Assembly (NCBI RefSeq): GCF_014852005.1
Contig: NZ_JACVAU010000002.1
Location: 434,001 to 498,000 of the forward strand
Direction: 5' to 3'
Source of the DNA: Pseudoxanthomonas sp. PXM03
Lineage (GTDB): Bacteria > Pseudomonadota > Gammaproteobacteria > Xanthomonadales > Xanthomonadaceae
DNA length: 64,000 nt
Position 1 is the first letter of the stretch. Every line of letters starts with the position of its first letter. Of this stretch, positions 7,976-16,863 are shown in pieces. The position numbers and the translations under genes were made by a program. The notes beneath the pieces are model-generated. The model saw nothing but the letters and a program-made list of their open reading frames with translations. It was not told the DNA's origin and did not search any database.

Positions 7976-9189
7976 ATCTGCGACCGTAGCGGCACGCGGA
8001 TCCCGGCGCAAACACCGCGGCCGTCCGACCGTGGCGACAGCGCGAAGTCCGCCTGCGCACCGTAGCGTGCGGCGAGTTGCTCCCGCACGTTCGCCAATCC
8101 CACGCCGGTGCTCAGGCCAGGCTGCAGGCCGGCCCCATCGTCGATGACCCGGACGCACAACTGCTCGCCTTCAACGACCGCCGCCACCTCGATGCGCCCC
8201 GGGCCCGGGCGCGGCTCGATGCCGTGCTTGATCGCGTTCTCCACCAGCGTGATCAGCAATGAGGGTGGGAATGGCAGCGCGCGAAGCGCGTCGTCCACCT
8301 GCACCGTGTACGCCAGTCGCCCGCCCATCCGCACCTGCATCAGCGCGAGGTAGCTGGTGACGATGTCCAGTTGCTGCCCCAGCGTGGCATGCAGCCCGCG
8401 GTCGTCGCGCAGCTTGGGGATGGTGGCGCGCAGGAAGGCGACCAGCGCGTCCAGCGTGGCCTCCGCCTGAGCGGGATCCTGTCGCACCAGTGCGCGCACC
8501 GAGGCCAGGGTATTGAACAGGAAATGCGGCTCCACCTGGGCCTGCAGCACACCCAGGCGCAGGTCCGCTTCGTGCACGCGATCTTCGAGTGCGGTCAGTT
8601 CGCGCAGGCGATGATGATCTTCCCATCGACGGTGCTCGCTGAAATACGCGCGCAAGGCCAGACCGCCACCAAACAGGCCATAGACCACCACCAGTGCGGC
8701 GATGTTGACGGCCAGGCCGATGGCTTTCATCACGGGTGAAAGCACAGGCGGCTTCATGGGCAGTCCGGCGGCAGCCAGTTCCGGCCTCACCAACTGGTCA
8801 ATGTACGAAGACGCCACGCGATCGACGAAGAAACTGAGCACCATGCCGACCAGGACGGCGATCACCACGGCCTTGCGCTCCCATGCAACCGGCCAGCCAC
8901 GATGGCGCACTGCAGTGGCGAGCGCCGGCCCCAGCGTCGCCATCAGGCTGAAGGCGACGAACTGCGTCGCCGCCACCTTCAGCGCGATGGCGAGATCCTG
9001 CACCGCCATGCCGACACCGGCCCCTATGAAGGCGGCGACCACCGCGATCACGCCGCAGAACAGCAGACTGCGACCGAGCAACCACTGCCGGCCGAACACC
9101 GGGTACTGGCGATAACGGCTCCACACCGCGTTGCCACCCACCAGCACCTCGGGTGGCAGCTTCTGGCGCAGGGAGTAATCGCGATCCAT
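7972..9189 (-). CDS. LytS/YehU-type membrane sensor histidine kinase
   Basis: The 405-residue protein has about four predicted membrane segments between residues 35 and 190. A His-kinase domain of the LytS class follows, with phospho-acceptor His in VEPHFLFNTLASVRALV near 223. The ATPase part shows the N box LVENAIKHGIEP and a G box GVGLANVREQL. There is no periplasmic sensor domain of recognised type, so the signal is probably sensed in or at the membrane. It overlaps the LytTR regulator gene by 4 bases and lies 2 bases after the upstream serine hydrolase gene, forming a three-gene operon. Confidence 0.93.
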   Translation of the reverse strand: MDRDYSLRQKLPPEVLVGGNAVWSRYRQYPVFGRQWLLGRSLLFCGVIAVVAAFIGAGVGMAVQDLAIALKVAATQFVAFSLMATLGPALATAVRHRGWPVAWERKAVVIAVLVGMVLSFFVDRVASSYIDQLVRPELAAAGLPMKPPVLSPVMKAIGLAVNIAALVVVYGLFGGGLALRAYFSEHRRWEDHHRLRELTALEDRVHEADLRLGVLQAQVEPHFLFNTLASVRALVRQDPAQAEATLDALVAFLRATIPKLRDDRGLHATLGQQLDIVTSYLALMQVRMGGRLAYTVQVDDALRALPFPPSLLITLVENAIKHGIEPRPGPGRIEVAAVVEGEQLCVRVIDDGAGLQPGLSTGVGLANVREQLAARYGAQADFALSPRSDGRGVCAGIRVPLRSQI

Positions 9190-9191
9190 GG

Positions 9192-10826
9192 CTACTTCCT
9201 CTCGCCGCGCAGCTGGTGGCCGGCCTGCTTCAGCGTCAATGCAACCACCTTGCCCGCCGCATCCCGCTCAAAGCGTATCTCGGCACCGACGGCGTCCATC
9301 ACGAACACGTCCGGCGCCACCGCCTGCACGGGCAGCGCCGGCTGGCCGGTGCCCTGGATGGTCAGCGTCCCGCCCTGCGCCTTCACGGTGAGCGCGAACG
9401 CGGGCATGAGCGGGTATTCGCCTTCGTAGTCGCGGAGCACGGCGGCGTCGAGCTTCAACGCGGGCTTCGACGACGCGGTGGCATCCATGCGCCTGGCCGG
9501 CAGAGTGGCGCCCATCTGCATCCATGTGAACGACTGTCCCTCCGCCGTACGCTGCGGCCGCAGGACGGCATCGAACTCGCGTGGGTAGAAATCGCCCGCA
9601 GTGTCGTGCCCCATCGCATAGGCGCCCTGCCCGGCGGGCTGGATCTCCAGCGCGTCGCCCTTCCGGCGCACGGTCATCTTCATGCCGCCCGCGAGCTGGT
9701 ACTCACCGGCAAGCGCATCGAGCAGTGCGGCATCCGCCTTGCTCTCGCGGCGCGGCGAGCCGAGCGGGAAGCGGGCGTCGACCAGATGCAGGCCCAGCGA
9801 GCCCAGGCTGCCGATCGAATTCCAGGTGGTGTCGGACAGGATCACCACGCCCCGCTGCCCGTCCTTGTCGAACGACACGAAGGACGAGAAGCCACCGGTA
9901 CCGCCTTCGTGCACGTGCACGATGCGCTCCCCGACCGGCATCAGCATCCAGTTCATCGCCATCGGTGGCGCATCGGAAAGCTTCTGCTGCGACAGCGCCA
10001 GGGCGGGCGAGACGGATGTCGCCTCGCCACCAAGCTGGCCCTGCACGTAGCGGACCATGTCCTCGAGCGTGGCGCGCACGCCACCCACGCCCGCGAGGTT
10101 GGCATGGAAATGCCAGGCGGAAGCCGGTCGCGCATTCGGCGTGTGCCCCACCGCCGCACGCACGCCGGGCGGTGCATGGTCGATGTAAGCGTGCTGCATG
10201 CCGAGCGGCGCGAACAGCCGCTGCTTCAGCAAGGTTTCCATATCCGTGCCGGCGCGGCGGGCGACGGCGTAGGACAGCACCATCGAGGCGAAGTTCGAGT
10301 ATTCGAATGTCGTGCCGGGTGCGGCGGTCAGGGTGACGTCGCCAAGCGAGGCGAGCAACGCGGCCTCGTCCAGTCTGGCGTAGGGATCGTCCACGTTCGG
10401 CGCGGCCATGCGCGACGGCAGTGCGGGCAATCCCGAGCTGTGTGTCACCACGTGGCGGATCAGGATCGGCTTGCCCTGGTAGTCCGGCAGCCTGGTGCCC
10501 ACCGGCAGCCACGCGGACAGCGGGTCATCCAGCGAGCCCTTGCCCTGCAGGATCAGGTCGGCCAGCAGCGCCGCTGTCATGGTCTTGCTGACGGAGCCGA
10601 TTTCGAAGGCGGCATCGGCGCCAATGCGCGCGATGTCCCGTCCATCCGCGCACTGGAACGTGCGGGCTACGCTGCCGCCTTCGATCACGGCCACTGCCAT
10701 GCACGCGCCCGTGCGATCGCCCTGCAGGCGCTGGCTGACGAGATCGGCCAGTGCGTCGTCGCTCATGGCATGGACGGAACCGCTGGCCACTGCCAGCGTC
10801 AGGGCGAGGGAATGCGCGAACGTCAT
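9192..10826 (-). CDS. Exported class C beta-lactamase-like serine hydrolase
   Basis: The 544-residue protein has a signal peptide (MTFAHSLALTLAVASGSVHA) and a penicillin-binding/beta-lactamase fold domain to about residue 340. Catalytic motifs are SVSK (Ser78, Lys81), YSN near 168 and a C-terminal HEGGTGG in place of KTG. Two small beta-barrel-like C-terminal segments follow (LAGEYQLAGG and YEGEYPLMPA), as in many esterase or D-peptide hydrolases of this family. Members include D-aminopeptidases, esterases and lactamases; substrate is not predictable. It is first in an operon with the kinase and LytTR regulator. A GGAG sits about 9 bases before the ATG. Confidence 0.9.
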   Translation of the reverse strand: MTFAHSLALTLAVASGSVHAMSDDALADLVSQRLQGDRTGACMAVAVIEGGSVARTFQCADGRDIARIGADAAFEIGSVSKTMTAALLADLILQGKGSLDDPLSAWLPVGTRLPDYQGKPILIRHVVTHSSGLPALPSRMAAPNVDDPYARLDEAALLASLGDVTLTAAPGTTFEYSNFASMVLSYAVARRAGTDMETLLKQRLFAPLGMQHAYIDHAPPGVRAAVGHTPNARPASAWHFHANLAGVGGVRATLEDMVRYVQGQLGGEATSVSPALALSQQKLSDAPPMAMNWMLMPVGERIVHVHEGGTGGFSSFVSFDKDGQRGVVILSDTTWNSIGSLGSLGLHLVDARFPLGSPRRESKADAALLDALAGEYQLAGGMKMTVRRKGDALEIQPAGQGAYAMGHDTAGDFYPREFDAVLRPQRTAEGQSFTWMQMGATLPARRMDATASSKPALKLDAAVLRDYEGEYPLMPAFALTVKAQGGTLTIQGTGQPALPVQAVAPDVFVMDAVGAEIRFERDAAGKVVALTLKQAGHQLRGERK

Positions 10827-10971
10827 GACATGGCTCCGGGTGGGATGGCCGCCATGCTGCCGCGCCTGTCCATGCGCCGTGCCGGCATCGGATGGAGCGG
10901 GCACTACCCGCGACGGAACCCCCGATCCGGCGGATGGCACCGGCGACGGTGACGGCCCGTCCCGCACGCCT

Positions 10972-12252
10972 TCAATCCCGCAGCAGCTGCCGAAGCGTGC
11001 CGGCGTAACGTCGCGCGATGGCCTCGCCTGCCACGTGCCGCCCGCCGGCGACGACCTGGCGCCCCGCTACCAGGACCTCCTCCACCAGCGGACGATTGCC
11101 GGCAAACAGCCAGCGGTCGATGACATCGTCCTGCGTGGCGCCCGCCAGTGCGGGAGCATGTCCGTCCAGGAGGACGGAATCCCCCTGTGTCCCCACGAAG
11201 CCGGTGGCATCCGCGGCGCTGGCCAGCACGCCACGCACCAGCGTCTCACCGACACTGGTGGATGCCGGCGTCACCGCGATGTTGCGATGGCGCGTGACCA
11301 GGCGCTGGCCGTACTCCAGCCAGCGCAGTTCCTCCACGGGCGACACCGAGACATGCGAGTCCGAACCGATGCCCCACCGTCCGCCCGCCTGCAGATAGTC
11401 GCGCAGCGGGAACAGCCCATCGCCCAGATTGGCTTCTGTCGTGGGACAGATCGCCACCGTGGCGCCGCTGGCGGCGATGCCGCGCGTCTCCGCTTCGGTG
11501 AGGTGCGTGGCATGCACCAGCGTCCATCGACGATCGACGGGGCATTCGCCCAGCAGCCATTCGACCGGCCGCGCCTGGCGCAGCGCCAGGCAGTCCTGCA
11601 CCTCACCCACCTGTTCGGCGATGTGGATGTGCACCGGCGCGTCGGCGGGCAGTGCCTCCAGCACGCGCCGCATGGCCGCTTCCGGCACCGCACGCAGGCT
11701 GTGGAACGCGCAGCCCACGCGCAATGCGTCATCTTGCAGGGAGCGCAAACTGTCGAACAGGCGAAGGAAGTCGTCCACGCCGTGACCGAACCGCTGCTGC
11801 CGTGGCGAAAGCTCGCGTCCGTCGAAACCACCGGTCATGTACAGCACGGGCAACAGCGTCATGCGGATGCCGGTGTCGCGCGCGGCGGCCACCACCGCCT
11901 TCGACATCGCGGCCGGGTCGGCATAAGGCGTGCCGTCCGGCTGGTGGTGCACGTAGTGGAATTCGCATACCTGCGTGTAACCGACTTCCAGCATTTCCGC
12001 ATACAGCTGCGTTGCCACCGCGTACATGCTGTCGGGCGTCATGCGGGCCGCGAAGCGGTACATGATCTCGCGCCAAGTCCAGAAACTGTCCTCGGGATGC
12101 GTCTGTCGCTCCGCCAGGCCGGCCATCGCGCGCTGGAAGGCATGCGAATGCAGGTTGGCGATGCCGGGGACGCGCCATCCGCCGTCAGCGGCGACGGCCA
12201 GCGCTTCGTTGGGATCACGCGGGGACATGGCAATGCTCACGGCTGGCGACAA
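10972..12252 (-). CDS. hutF: Formimidoylglutamate deiminase (HutF), short N-terminus
   Basis: HutF deiminates N-formimidoyl-L-glutamate to N-formyl-L-glutamate in the five-step histidine pathway. The amidohydrolase barrel is intact: metal ligands in NLHSHAFQRAMAGL, HIHIAEQ and GSDSHVSVSPVEELRWLEYG. The longest frame starts with TTG at 12252; GTG at 12240 and ATG at 12228 are alternatives. An in-frame stop lies just upstream of 12252. Even the longest form (426 residues) has only 28 residues before PGIANLHSHAF, whereas I recall about 50 in the Pseudomonas enzyme, so part of the N-terminal beta-sandwich is missing. hutI is divergent, separated by a small ORF. Confidence 0.93.
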   Translation of the reverse strand: MSPAVSIAMSPRDPNEALAVAADGGWRVPGIANLHSHAFQRAMAGLAERQTHPEDSFWTWREIMYRFAARMTPDSMYAVATQLYAEMLEVGYTQVCEFHYVHHQPDGTPYADPAAMSKAVVAAARDTGIRMTLLPVLYMTGGFDGRELSPRQQRFGHGVDDFLRLFDSLRSLQDDALRVGCAFHSLRAVPEAAMRRVLEALPADAPVHIHIAEQVGEVQDCLALRQARPVEWLLGECPVDRRWTLVHATHLTEAETRGIAASGATVAICPTTEANLGDGLFPLRDYLQAGGRWGIGSDSHVSVSPVEELRWLEYGQRLVTRHRNIAVTPASTSVGETLVRGVLASAADATGFVGTQGDSVLLDGHAPALAGATQDDVIDRWLFAGNRPLVEEVLVAGRQVVAGGRHVAGEAIARRYAGTLRQLLRD

Positions 12253-12295
12253 GGGTGCGTTAGGCTACCGCGTCGCTCCCTGCTCTGGCACGCCC

Positions 12296-12457
12296 ATGGA
12301 TGCTCTTGAAATCGCCCTGCTGTTCGTCGCGGCGGCCCTTTTTGCGATCTTCGTGTTCCTGAAGGCCGCGAAGACGGATCGAGACGACGGCGGCAACGGC
12401 AGCGTCCATGGCTTCGAGGGCGACGCGGACGGCGGTGGCGACGGCGGAGGCGATTGA
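12296..12457 (+). CDS. Small single-pass membrane protein with Gly/Asp-rich tail
   Basis: The 53-residue product has a hydrophobic helix at residues 4-23 ([19 protein letters not shown]), a short basic stretch and an acidic, glycine-rich tail ending GDGGGD. It starts with ATG and stops 4 bases before hutI, so the two may be translationally coupled. No family or function is recognised. A role in histidine uptake or regulation would be speculation. The tail is low-complexity and could be partly an effect of high GC. Confidence 0.5.
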   Translation: MDALEIALLFVAAALFAIFVFLKAAKTDRDDGGNGSVHGFEGDADGGGDGGGD

Positions 12458-12461
12458 CCAC

Positions 12462-13688
12462 ATGACGCTCCGTTGGGACGGCCTACTGGTGAATGCGCGA
12501 GTGGTGACGCTTACAGGCGACACCGGCTACGGTGTGGTGGAGAACGGCGCGCTGGGCTGGCGCGAGGGCGTGCTGGTGTTCGCAGGCGCAATGGACAGCC
12601 TGCCAGCGCCACCGGATGCGCTGACCGACACCTTTATCGATGCGGGCGGCGACTGCGTGACGCCCGGCCTCGTGGATTGCCACACGCATGTCGTGTTCGG
12701 CGGCGACCGCGCCGGCGAGTTCGAACAGCGCCTGCAGGGCGCCAGCTATGAAGACATCGCGCGTGCAGGAGGCGGCATCGTGTCCACGGTGCGAGCCACC
12801 CGTGCCGCCAGCGAGGACGACCTGTTCGCACAGTCGCTGCCGCGCGCGCGCGCGCTGCGCGACGACGGTGTGACCACGCTGGAGATCAAGTCCGGCTATG
12901 GCCTCGATCTCGAAAACGAGCGCAAGATGCTGCGCGTGGCCCGGCGCATCGGCGCTGCGCTCGGCATCACGGTACACACCACGTTCCTGGGTGCGCATGC
13001 GTTGCCGCCCGAGTACGCAGGACGTGCCGACGACTACATCGGCGCCGTGTGCGACTGGCTGCCGTTGCTGCATGCGGAAGGACTGGTGGATGCGGTGGAC
13101 GCCTTCTGCGAACGCATCGGCTTCACTGCGGCGCAGACGCAGCGGGTGTTCGAAACCGCACGCGCTTTGGGGCTCCCCGTGAAACTGCACGCCGACCAGT
13201 TGAGCGATGGCGGTGGGGCTGCGCTGGTCGCCGGCTTTGACGGGCTGTCGGCGGACCATGTGGAGTACACCTCGGAAGCCGGTGTTGCCGCCATGAAGCA
13301 GGCAGGCAGCGTTGCCGTGCTGTTGCCGGGCGCGTTCCACGTGCTGCGCGAAACCAGATTGCCGCCACTGGATGCCTTCCGTGCACAGGGCGTGCCGATG
13401 GCGGTGGCGACGGATTGCAATCCCGGCACGTCGCCGCTGCAATCCCTGCGGCTGGCGATGTCGCTGGCGTGCACGCATTTCCGCCTGACGCCCGAGGAAG
13501 CCTTGCGCGGCGCCACCGTGCATGCGGCACGGGCATTGGGCGTGTCGGATCGTGGACGCCTGCAGGCCGGTCAACGCGCGGACTTCGTGCGCTGGCGCAT
13601 CGGCCAGCCCGCGCAGCTCGCCTACTGGCTCGGCGGCGACCTGGTGTCGGCGGTGCACGTGGGTGGCCGCCTCGTCACCCCTGGCTAG
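12462..13688 (+). CDS. hutI: Imidazolonepropionase
   Basis: HutI hydrolyses 4-imidazolone-5-propanoate, the product of HutU, to N-formimidoyl-L-glutamate, the substrate of HutF. The 408-residue amidohydrolase carries metal ligands in [10 protein letters not shown], the [12 protein letters not shown] segment, KLHADQLS, and [10 protein letters not shown] near the end of the barrel. The ATG at 12462 ([12 protein letters not shown]) fits the family start; a GGAGG lies about 15 bases upstream within the preceding small ORF. The gene ends at a strong bidirectional terminator. Confidence 0.97.
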   Translation: MTLRWDGLLVNARVVTLTGDTGYGVVENGALGWREGVLVFAGAMDSLPAPPDALTDTFIDAGGDCVTPGLVDCHTHVVFGGDRAGEFEQRLQGASYEDIARAGGGIVSTVRATRAASEDDLFAQSLPRARALRDDGVTTLEIKSGYGLDLENERKMLRVARRIGAALGITVHTTFLGAHALPPEYAGRADDYIGAVCDWLPLLHAEGLVDAVDAFCERIGFTAAQTQRVFETARALGLPVKLHADQLSDGGGAALVAGFDGLSADHVEYTSEAGVAAMKQAGSVAVLLPGAFHVLRETRLPPLDAFRAQGVPMAVATDCNPGTSPLQSLRLAMSLACTHFRLTPEEALRGATVHAARALGVSDRGRLQAGQRADFVRWRIGQPAQLAYWLGGDLVSAVHVGGRLVTPG

Positions 13689-13696
13689 AAAAACGA

Positions 13697-13720
13697 AAAC
13701 CCCGGCATGGGCCGGGGTTT
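13697..13720. terminator. Bidirectional intrinsic terminator between hutI and bTHX gene
   Basis: A perfect 10-bp stem (13697-13706 with 13711-13720) closes the 4-base loop ATGG. It is flanked by A runs on the left, and its own right arm ends in TTT, so it can stop hutI from the left and the bTHX gene from the right. Confidence 0.85.
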
Positions 13721-13754
13721 CGCACGCGCTGCCGGGCTTGCCGGCGCGGTTGGC

Positions 13755-13931
13755 TTACGCCTTGGCGACAGCCTTCTTGGCCACGGCCTTCTTCGCCGGG
13801 GTCTTCACGACCGACTTCTTGGCGGTGGCGGTGGCAGCCACGCCCGCCTTGGCGACCGTGTGCTTGCGTGCATTGCCGTAGCTGGACGAATAGCGCTTGC
13901 CCTTGGCCGTCTTGCGATCACCCTTGCCCAT
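13755..13931 (-). CDS. 30S ribosomal protein bTHX with Lys/Ala-rich C-terminal extension
   Basis: This 58-residue gene encodes MGKGDRKTAKGKRYSSSYGN at its start, the signature of small ribosomal subunit protein bTHX, which binds near the top of the 30S head. A TAA stop ends it at 13755, and AGGAG lies 8 bases before the ATG. After residue 25 the protein continues as a Lys/Ala/Val-rich tail with AKKAV repeats like histone H1 or the tails of some DNA-binding proteins. Canonical Thermus Thx is only about 27 residues. It has its own terminator downstream and no operon partner. Confidence 0.85.
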   Translation of the reverse strand: MGKGDRKTAKGKRYSSSYGNARKHTVAKAGVAATATAKKSVVKTPAKKAVAKKAVAKA

Positions 13932-14074
13932 CTTTGTTCTCCTGATTCACTGAAAAGTACGCCCGGGTCAGGGCGATTGCACGTGCGACCACCGGATCGG
14001 GGCGCTGCGCGCGAGGCCGCAAAGCCTACCACAGCGGGGCCTTCCCGGCCCCTGCCGGCGTCACGGGCAGGCGC

Positions 14075-14482
14075 TCAGTGGGCGCAGCTGGCGTCGTGGA
14101 TGTGCCAGTGGTTCAGGCGCAGGTTCAGCAGGTGGGCCAGGCCGACCAGCGTGCCGCCCACGGTCATGACGATGGCGTGCGGCACCACGGCTTCGTGCAG
14201 GGGTGCATACAGCACACCCGCCCACAGAGCCGCCAGGCCGAACAGGAGCATGCCCAGCGCGCGGAAGGCACGGTGGCGGCGATAGCCCCAGAGCAGGCTG
14301 AAAAGGCCCAGCACGGTCACGAAGGTCACGAAGCCACGCTCGAACCCGTCGCCCAGCCACACGGACAGGCCCAACGAGGGAATCGCGGCCAACATCAGGG
14401 GGGTGATCGCGCAATGCAATGCACACACCAGCGATCCGGCAGCGGCGAAGCGATCGATGAAGAAGCGGAGGGAGGACTTCAT
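14075..14482 (-). CDS. MerC-domain inner membrane protein
   Basis: The 135-residue protein has four predicted membrane helices and the cysteine motif CALHC near residue 20, as in MerC transporters, plus a His-rich C-terminus (HWHIHDASCAH). MerC proteins move mercuric ion, but many chromosomal members near zinc genes are thought to handle other metals. Here it is divergent from a His-rich TonB receptor, with two Zur-like sites in the 73-bp spacer. A role in zinc transport or sensing is therefore inferred. No merA, merT or merP is present. Confidence 0.85.
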   Translation of the reverse strand: MKSSLRFFIDRFAAAGSLVCALHCAITPLMLAAIPSLGLSVWLGDGFERGFVTFVTVLGLFSLLWGYRRHRAFRALGMLLFGLAALWAGVLYAPLHEAVVPHAIVMTVGGTLVGLAHLLNLRLNHWHIHDASCAH

Positions 14483-14507
14483 GGGGACAAGTATGACTTC
14501 CGGGAGG

Positions 14508-14537
14508 GTTATATTGTCACTATTGGTATATTATAAC
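14508..14537. promoter_or_regulatory. Two candidate Zur-binding sites
   Basis: Between the MerC-like gene and the TonB receptor lie GTTATA-T-TGTCAC (14508-14520) and GGTATA-T-TATAAC (14525-14537). Known Zur sites are built on a GTTATA-N-TATAAC palindrome. The second site matches 11 of 12 arm positions; the first has a perfect left arm and a weak right one. Their centres are 17 bp apart. The AT-rich block stands out sharply from the surrounding GC-rich DNA. Confidence 0.65.
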
Positions 14538-14555
14538 ATCTTCAACTTCCCCACC

Positions 14556-16745
14556 ATGAGTGAATCCACGCCCATGCCATCCCCGCGTCGCGCCCCTCCC
14601 GCCCCCCACCTGCTCGCCGCCGCCCTCGCCCTGGCGCTGGCCTCTCCCGCCGCGCTGGCGGACGACGCCGGAGCCCCCCAGGCCAAGGATCTGGACGCCG
14701 TCGTGGTGACCGCCTCACCGTTGAAGGGCAATGCCGAATCCGTCGCCACCCCGGTGGAGGTCCTGTACGGAGAAGCGCTGGACAAGGCCAAGGCCGGCAC
14801 CCTGGGCGAGACGGTGGCGAAGCTGCCGGGCGTGCAGACCACCTATTTCGGCACGGGCGTGGGTCGCCCGATCATCCGCGGCCAGGAAGGCCCGCGCGTG
14901 CAGGTGCTGTCCGGCGGCATCGGCTCGATGGACGCCTCCACGGTCTCCGCCGACCACGCGGTCAGCATCGAGCCGTTCCTCGCCGATCAGATCGAAGTAC
15001 TGAAGGGGCCCGCCACCCTGCTGTTCGGCAGCGGCGCCATAGGGGGTGCCGTCAACGTGGTCGATGGCCGGCTGGCCGAATCGATCCCGGACCAGCCACT
15101 GAGCGGACGCGCGGAAGTGCGCGGCAACACCGTCAACGAAGAACGCACCGGCATGTTCCGCCTCGACGGCGTCAACCGGAACTGGGTGCTGCATGTCGAT
15201 GGCCTGGTCCGCGACACCGATGACTACGACATCCCGGGCGTGGCCATCCTGCACGACCACGAGGAAGGCGAAGAACACGAAGAGGAACCGCAGCCCCGCG
15301 GCACGTTGCCGAACAGCTCGGTGAAGACGCGCGCCGGCGCCATCGGCGCGACCTATCTCGGCGACCGCGGCTACTTCGGCCTGGCCACCAGCACCTACCG
15401 CACCGACTACGGCATTCCTGCCGGCGCGCACGTGCATGGCGAAGAGGATCATGACCACGACCATGACGGCGAGGAAGACCACGACCACGAAGAGCACGAG
15501 GAAGGCGCGGTACGGATCGACATGGTGCAGAACCGGCTGGACCTGAAAACCGGCATCTACGACCCGGTGTCGTTCCTGCAGAGCCTCAACCTGCGCGCGG
15601 CCTGGAACGATTACGAGCATGTGGAGCTGGAAGGTGGCGAGGTCGGCACCCGTTTCACCAATGAAGGCTACGACGCGCGCCTTGAAGCCGTGCAGAAGGA
15701 ATGGAATGGCTGGCGCGGCGCCTTCGGCCTGCAGTTCGGCAGCACCGATTTCAGCGCCGTGGGCGATGAAGCGTTCGTGCCGTCGACCGTCACCGACACC
15801 CTGGGTTTCTTCGTGGTGCAGGAAAAGGACTTCGGCCCGTGGAAGCTGGAACTGGGCGGCCGCTACGACAAGGTCGAATTGAAGCCGGATGACCGTGCCG
15901 CAAGCGACTTCAATGCGGTCAATCTTTCTGCCGCCGCGATCTGGCGCCTGAGCGACGGCTTCGACCTGCGCTTCGGGCTGGACCGTTCCGAGCGTGCGCC
16001 CACGAATGAGGAACTGTTCGCCGGCGGCACCCACGTCGCCACGCAGTCCATCGAGATCGGTGACGCTTCGCTGGACACCGAGAAGGGCGTGCGCGCGGAA
16101 ATCGGCGCGCATTGGCACACCGATCGCGTCGACCTGAAGCTGGCGGTCTACCAGACGAAGTTCAAGGACTTCATCTACCTCACCGATACCGGCGTGGAAG
16201 AGGAAGGCTATCCGGTGCGCCTGTGGACGCAGGACGACGCCACCTTCACCGGCGCCGAGGCCGAAGCGAAGATCCAGCTCGCCGATACCGCCGCCGGCGC
16301 ATGGGACCTGCGCGTGTACGGCGACTACGTGCGTGCGGAGCTCGATGGCAACGGCATGCGGACGGTGGCCTTCGAGGTACCGCATGGCGACCACACGCAT
16401 GGTTACGAAGTGGACATCGCACAGGGCGGTCACCTGCCGCGTATCGCACCGATGCGCGTCGGGGCCGACCTGGGCTGGTCGCTGGGTGGCTGGCGCGCGT
16501 CGCTGGGTGCGGTTCGCTACAGCAAGCAGGACGACCTTGCACAGAACGAGGAGCCGAGTGACGGCTACACGCTGGTGGATGCGCACTTGGCATATCGCTG
16601 GGATCGCACGGCATCAAGCTGGGAAGTGTTCCTGGATGGCAGCAACCTGACCGACGAAGAAGCCCGCCCGCATACCTCGTTGCTGCGCGACTACGCGCCG
16701 CTGCCGGGCCGCGGCGTGGCCTTCGGCATCCGCGCGTACTTCTGA
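14556..16745 (+). CDS. TonB-dependent outer membrane receptor, probable zinc uptake (ZnuD-like)
   Basis: The 729-residue receptor has a signal peptide, a plug domain beginning DAVVVTASPLKGNAESVATPVEV, and a 22-strand-type barrel ending in the aromatic residue of GIRAYF. Two acidic His-rich stretches, near residues 233-248 and 290-318 (runs such as HDHDHDGEEDHDHEEHEE), lie in predicted surface loops and suggest metal capture. ZnuD receptors of Neisseria and Acinetobacter show this pattern. Zur-like boxes just upstream and a zur gene 2 kb downstream support zinc repression. The start could also be ATG 14574; neither has a good ribosome binding site. Confidence 0.92.
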   Translation: MSESTPMPSPRRAPPAPHLLAAALALALASPAALADDAGAPQAKDLDAVVVTASPLKGNAESVATPVEVLYGEALDKAKAGTLGETVAKLPGVQTTYFGTGVGRPIIRGQEGPRVQVLSGGIGSMDASTVSADHAVSIEPFLADQIEVLKGPATLLFGSGAIGGAVNVVDGRLAESIPDQPLSGRAEVRGNTVNEERTGMFRLDGVNRNWVLHVDGLVRDTDDYDIPGVAILHDHEEGEEHEEEPQPRGTLPNSSVKTRAGAIGATYLGDRGYFGLATSTYRTDYGIPAGAHVHGEEDHDHDHDGEEDHDHEEHEEGAVRIDMVQNRLDLKTGIYDPVSFLQSLNLRAAWNDYEHVELEGGEVGTRFTNEGYDARLEAVQKEWNGWRGAFGLQFGSTDFSAVGDEAFVPSTVTDTLGFFVVQEKDFGPWKLELGGRYDKVELKPDDRAASDFNAVNLSAAAIWRLSDGFDLRFGLDRSERAPTNEELFAGGTHVATQSIEIGDASLDTEKGVRAEIGAHWHTDRVDLKLAVYQTKFKDFIYLTDTGVEEEGYPVRLWTQDDATFTGAEAEAKIQLADTAAGAWDLRVYGDYVRAELDGNGMRTVAFEVPHGDHTHGYEVDIAQGGHLPRIAPMRVGADLGWSLGGWRASLGAVRYSKQDDLAQNEEPSDGYTLVDAHLAYRWDRTASSWEVFLDGSNLTDEEARPHTSLLRDYAPLPGRGVAFGIRAYF

Positions 16746-16799
16746 CCGGCGACTGACGGCCCTCCCCGGGGCGGCTGGCCTGGATGGCAGCCGCCCTTC

Positions 16800-16830
16800 T
16801 TGACAACAATTATGTGCATATACACATAAT
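16800..16830 (+). promoter_or_regulatory. MarR gene promoter with overlapping 22-bp operator
   Basis: A TTGACA -35 element (16800-16805) is followed by an inverted repeat with arms ATTATGTG (16809-16816) and CACATAAT (16823-16830). The repeat fills the spacer and the likely -10 region. Palindromes of this size and position are typical autoregulatory MarR operators. Confidence 0.7.
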
Positions 16831-16863
16831 TCATCCGGCAGCCCCCATCGCGATCAATCCCGC

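Noticed and set aside
14075-14482. Mercury resistance operon
   Set aside because: Only a MerC-domain protein is present; there is no merR, merT, merP or merA, and the context points to zinc.
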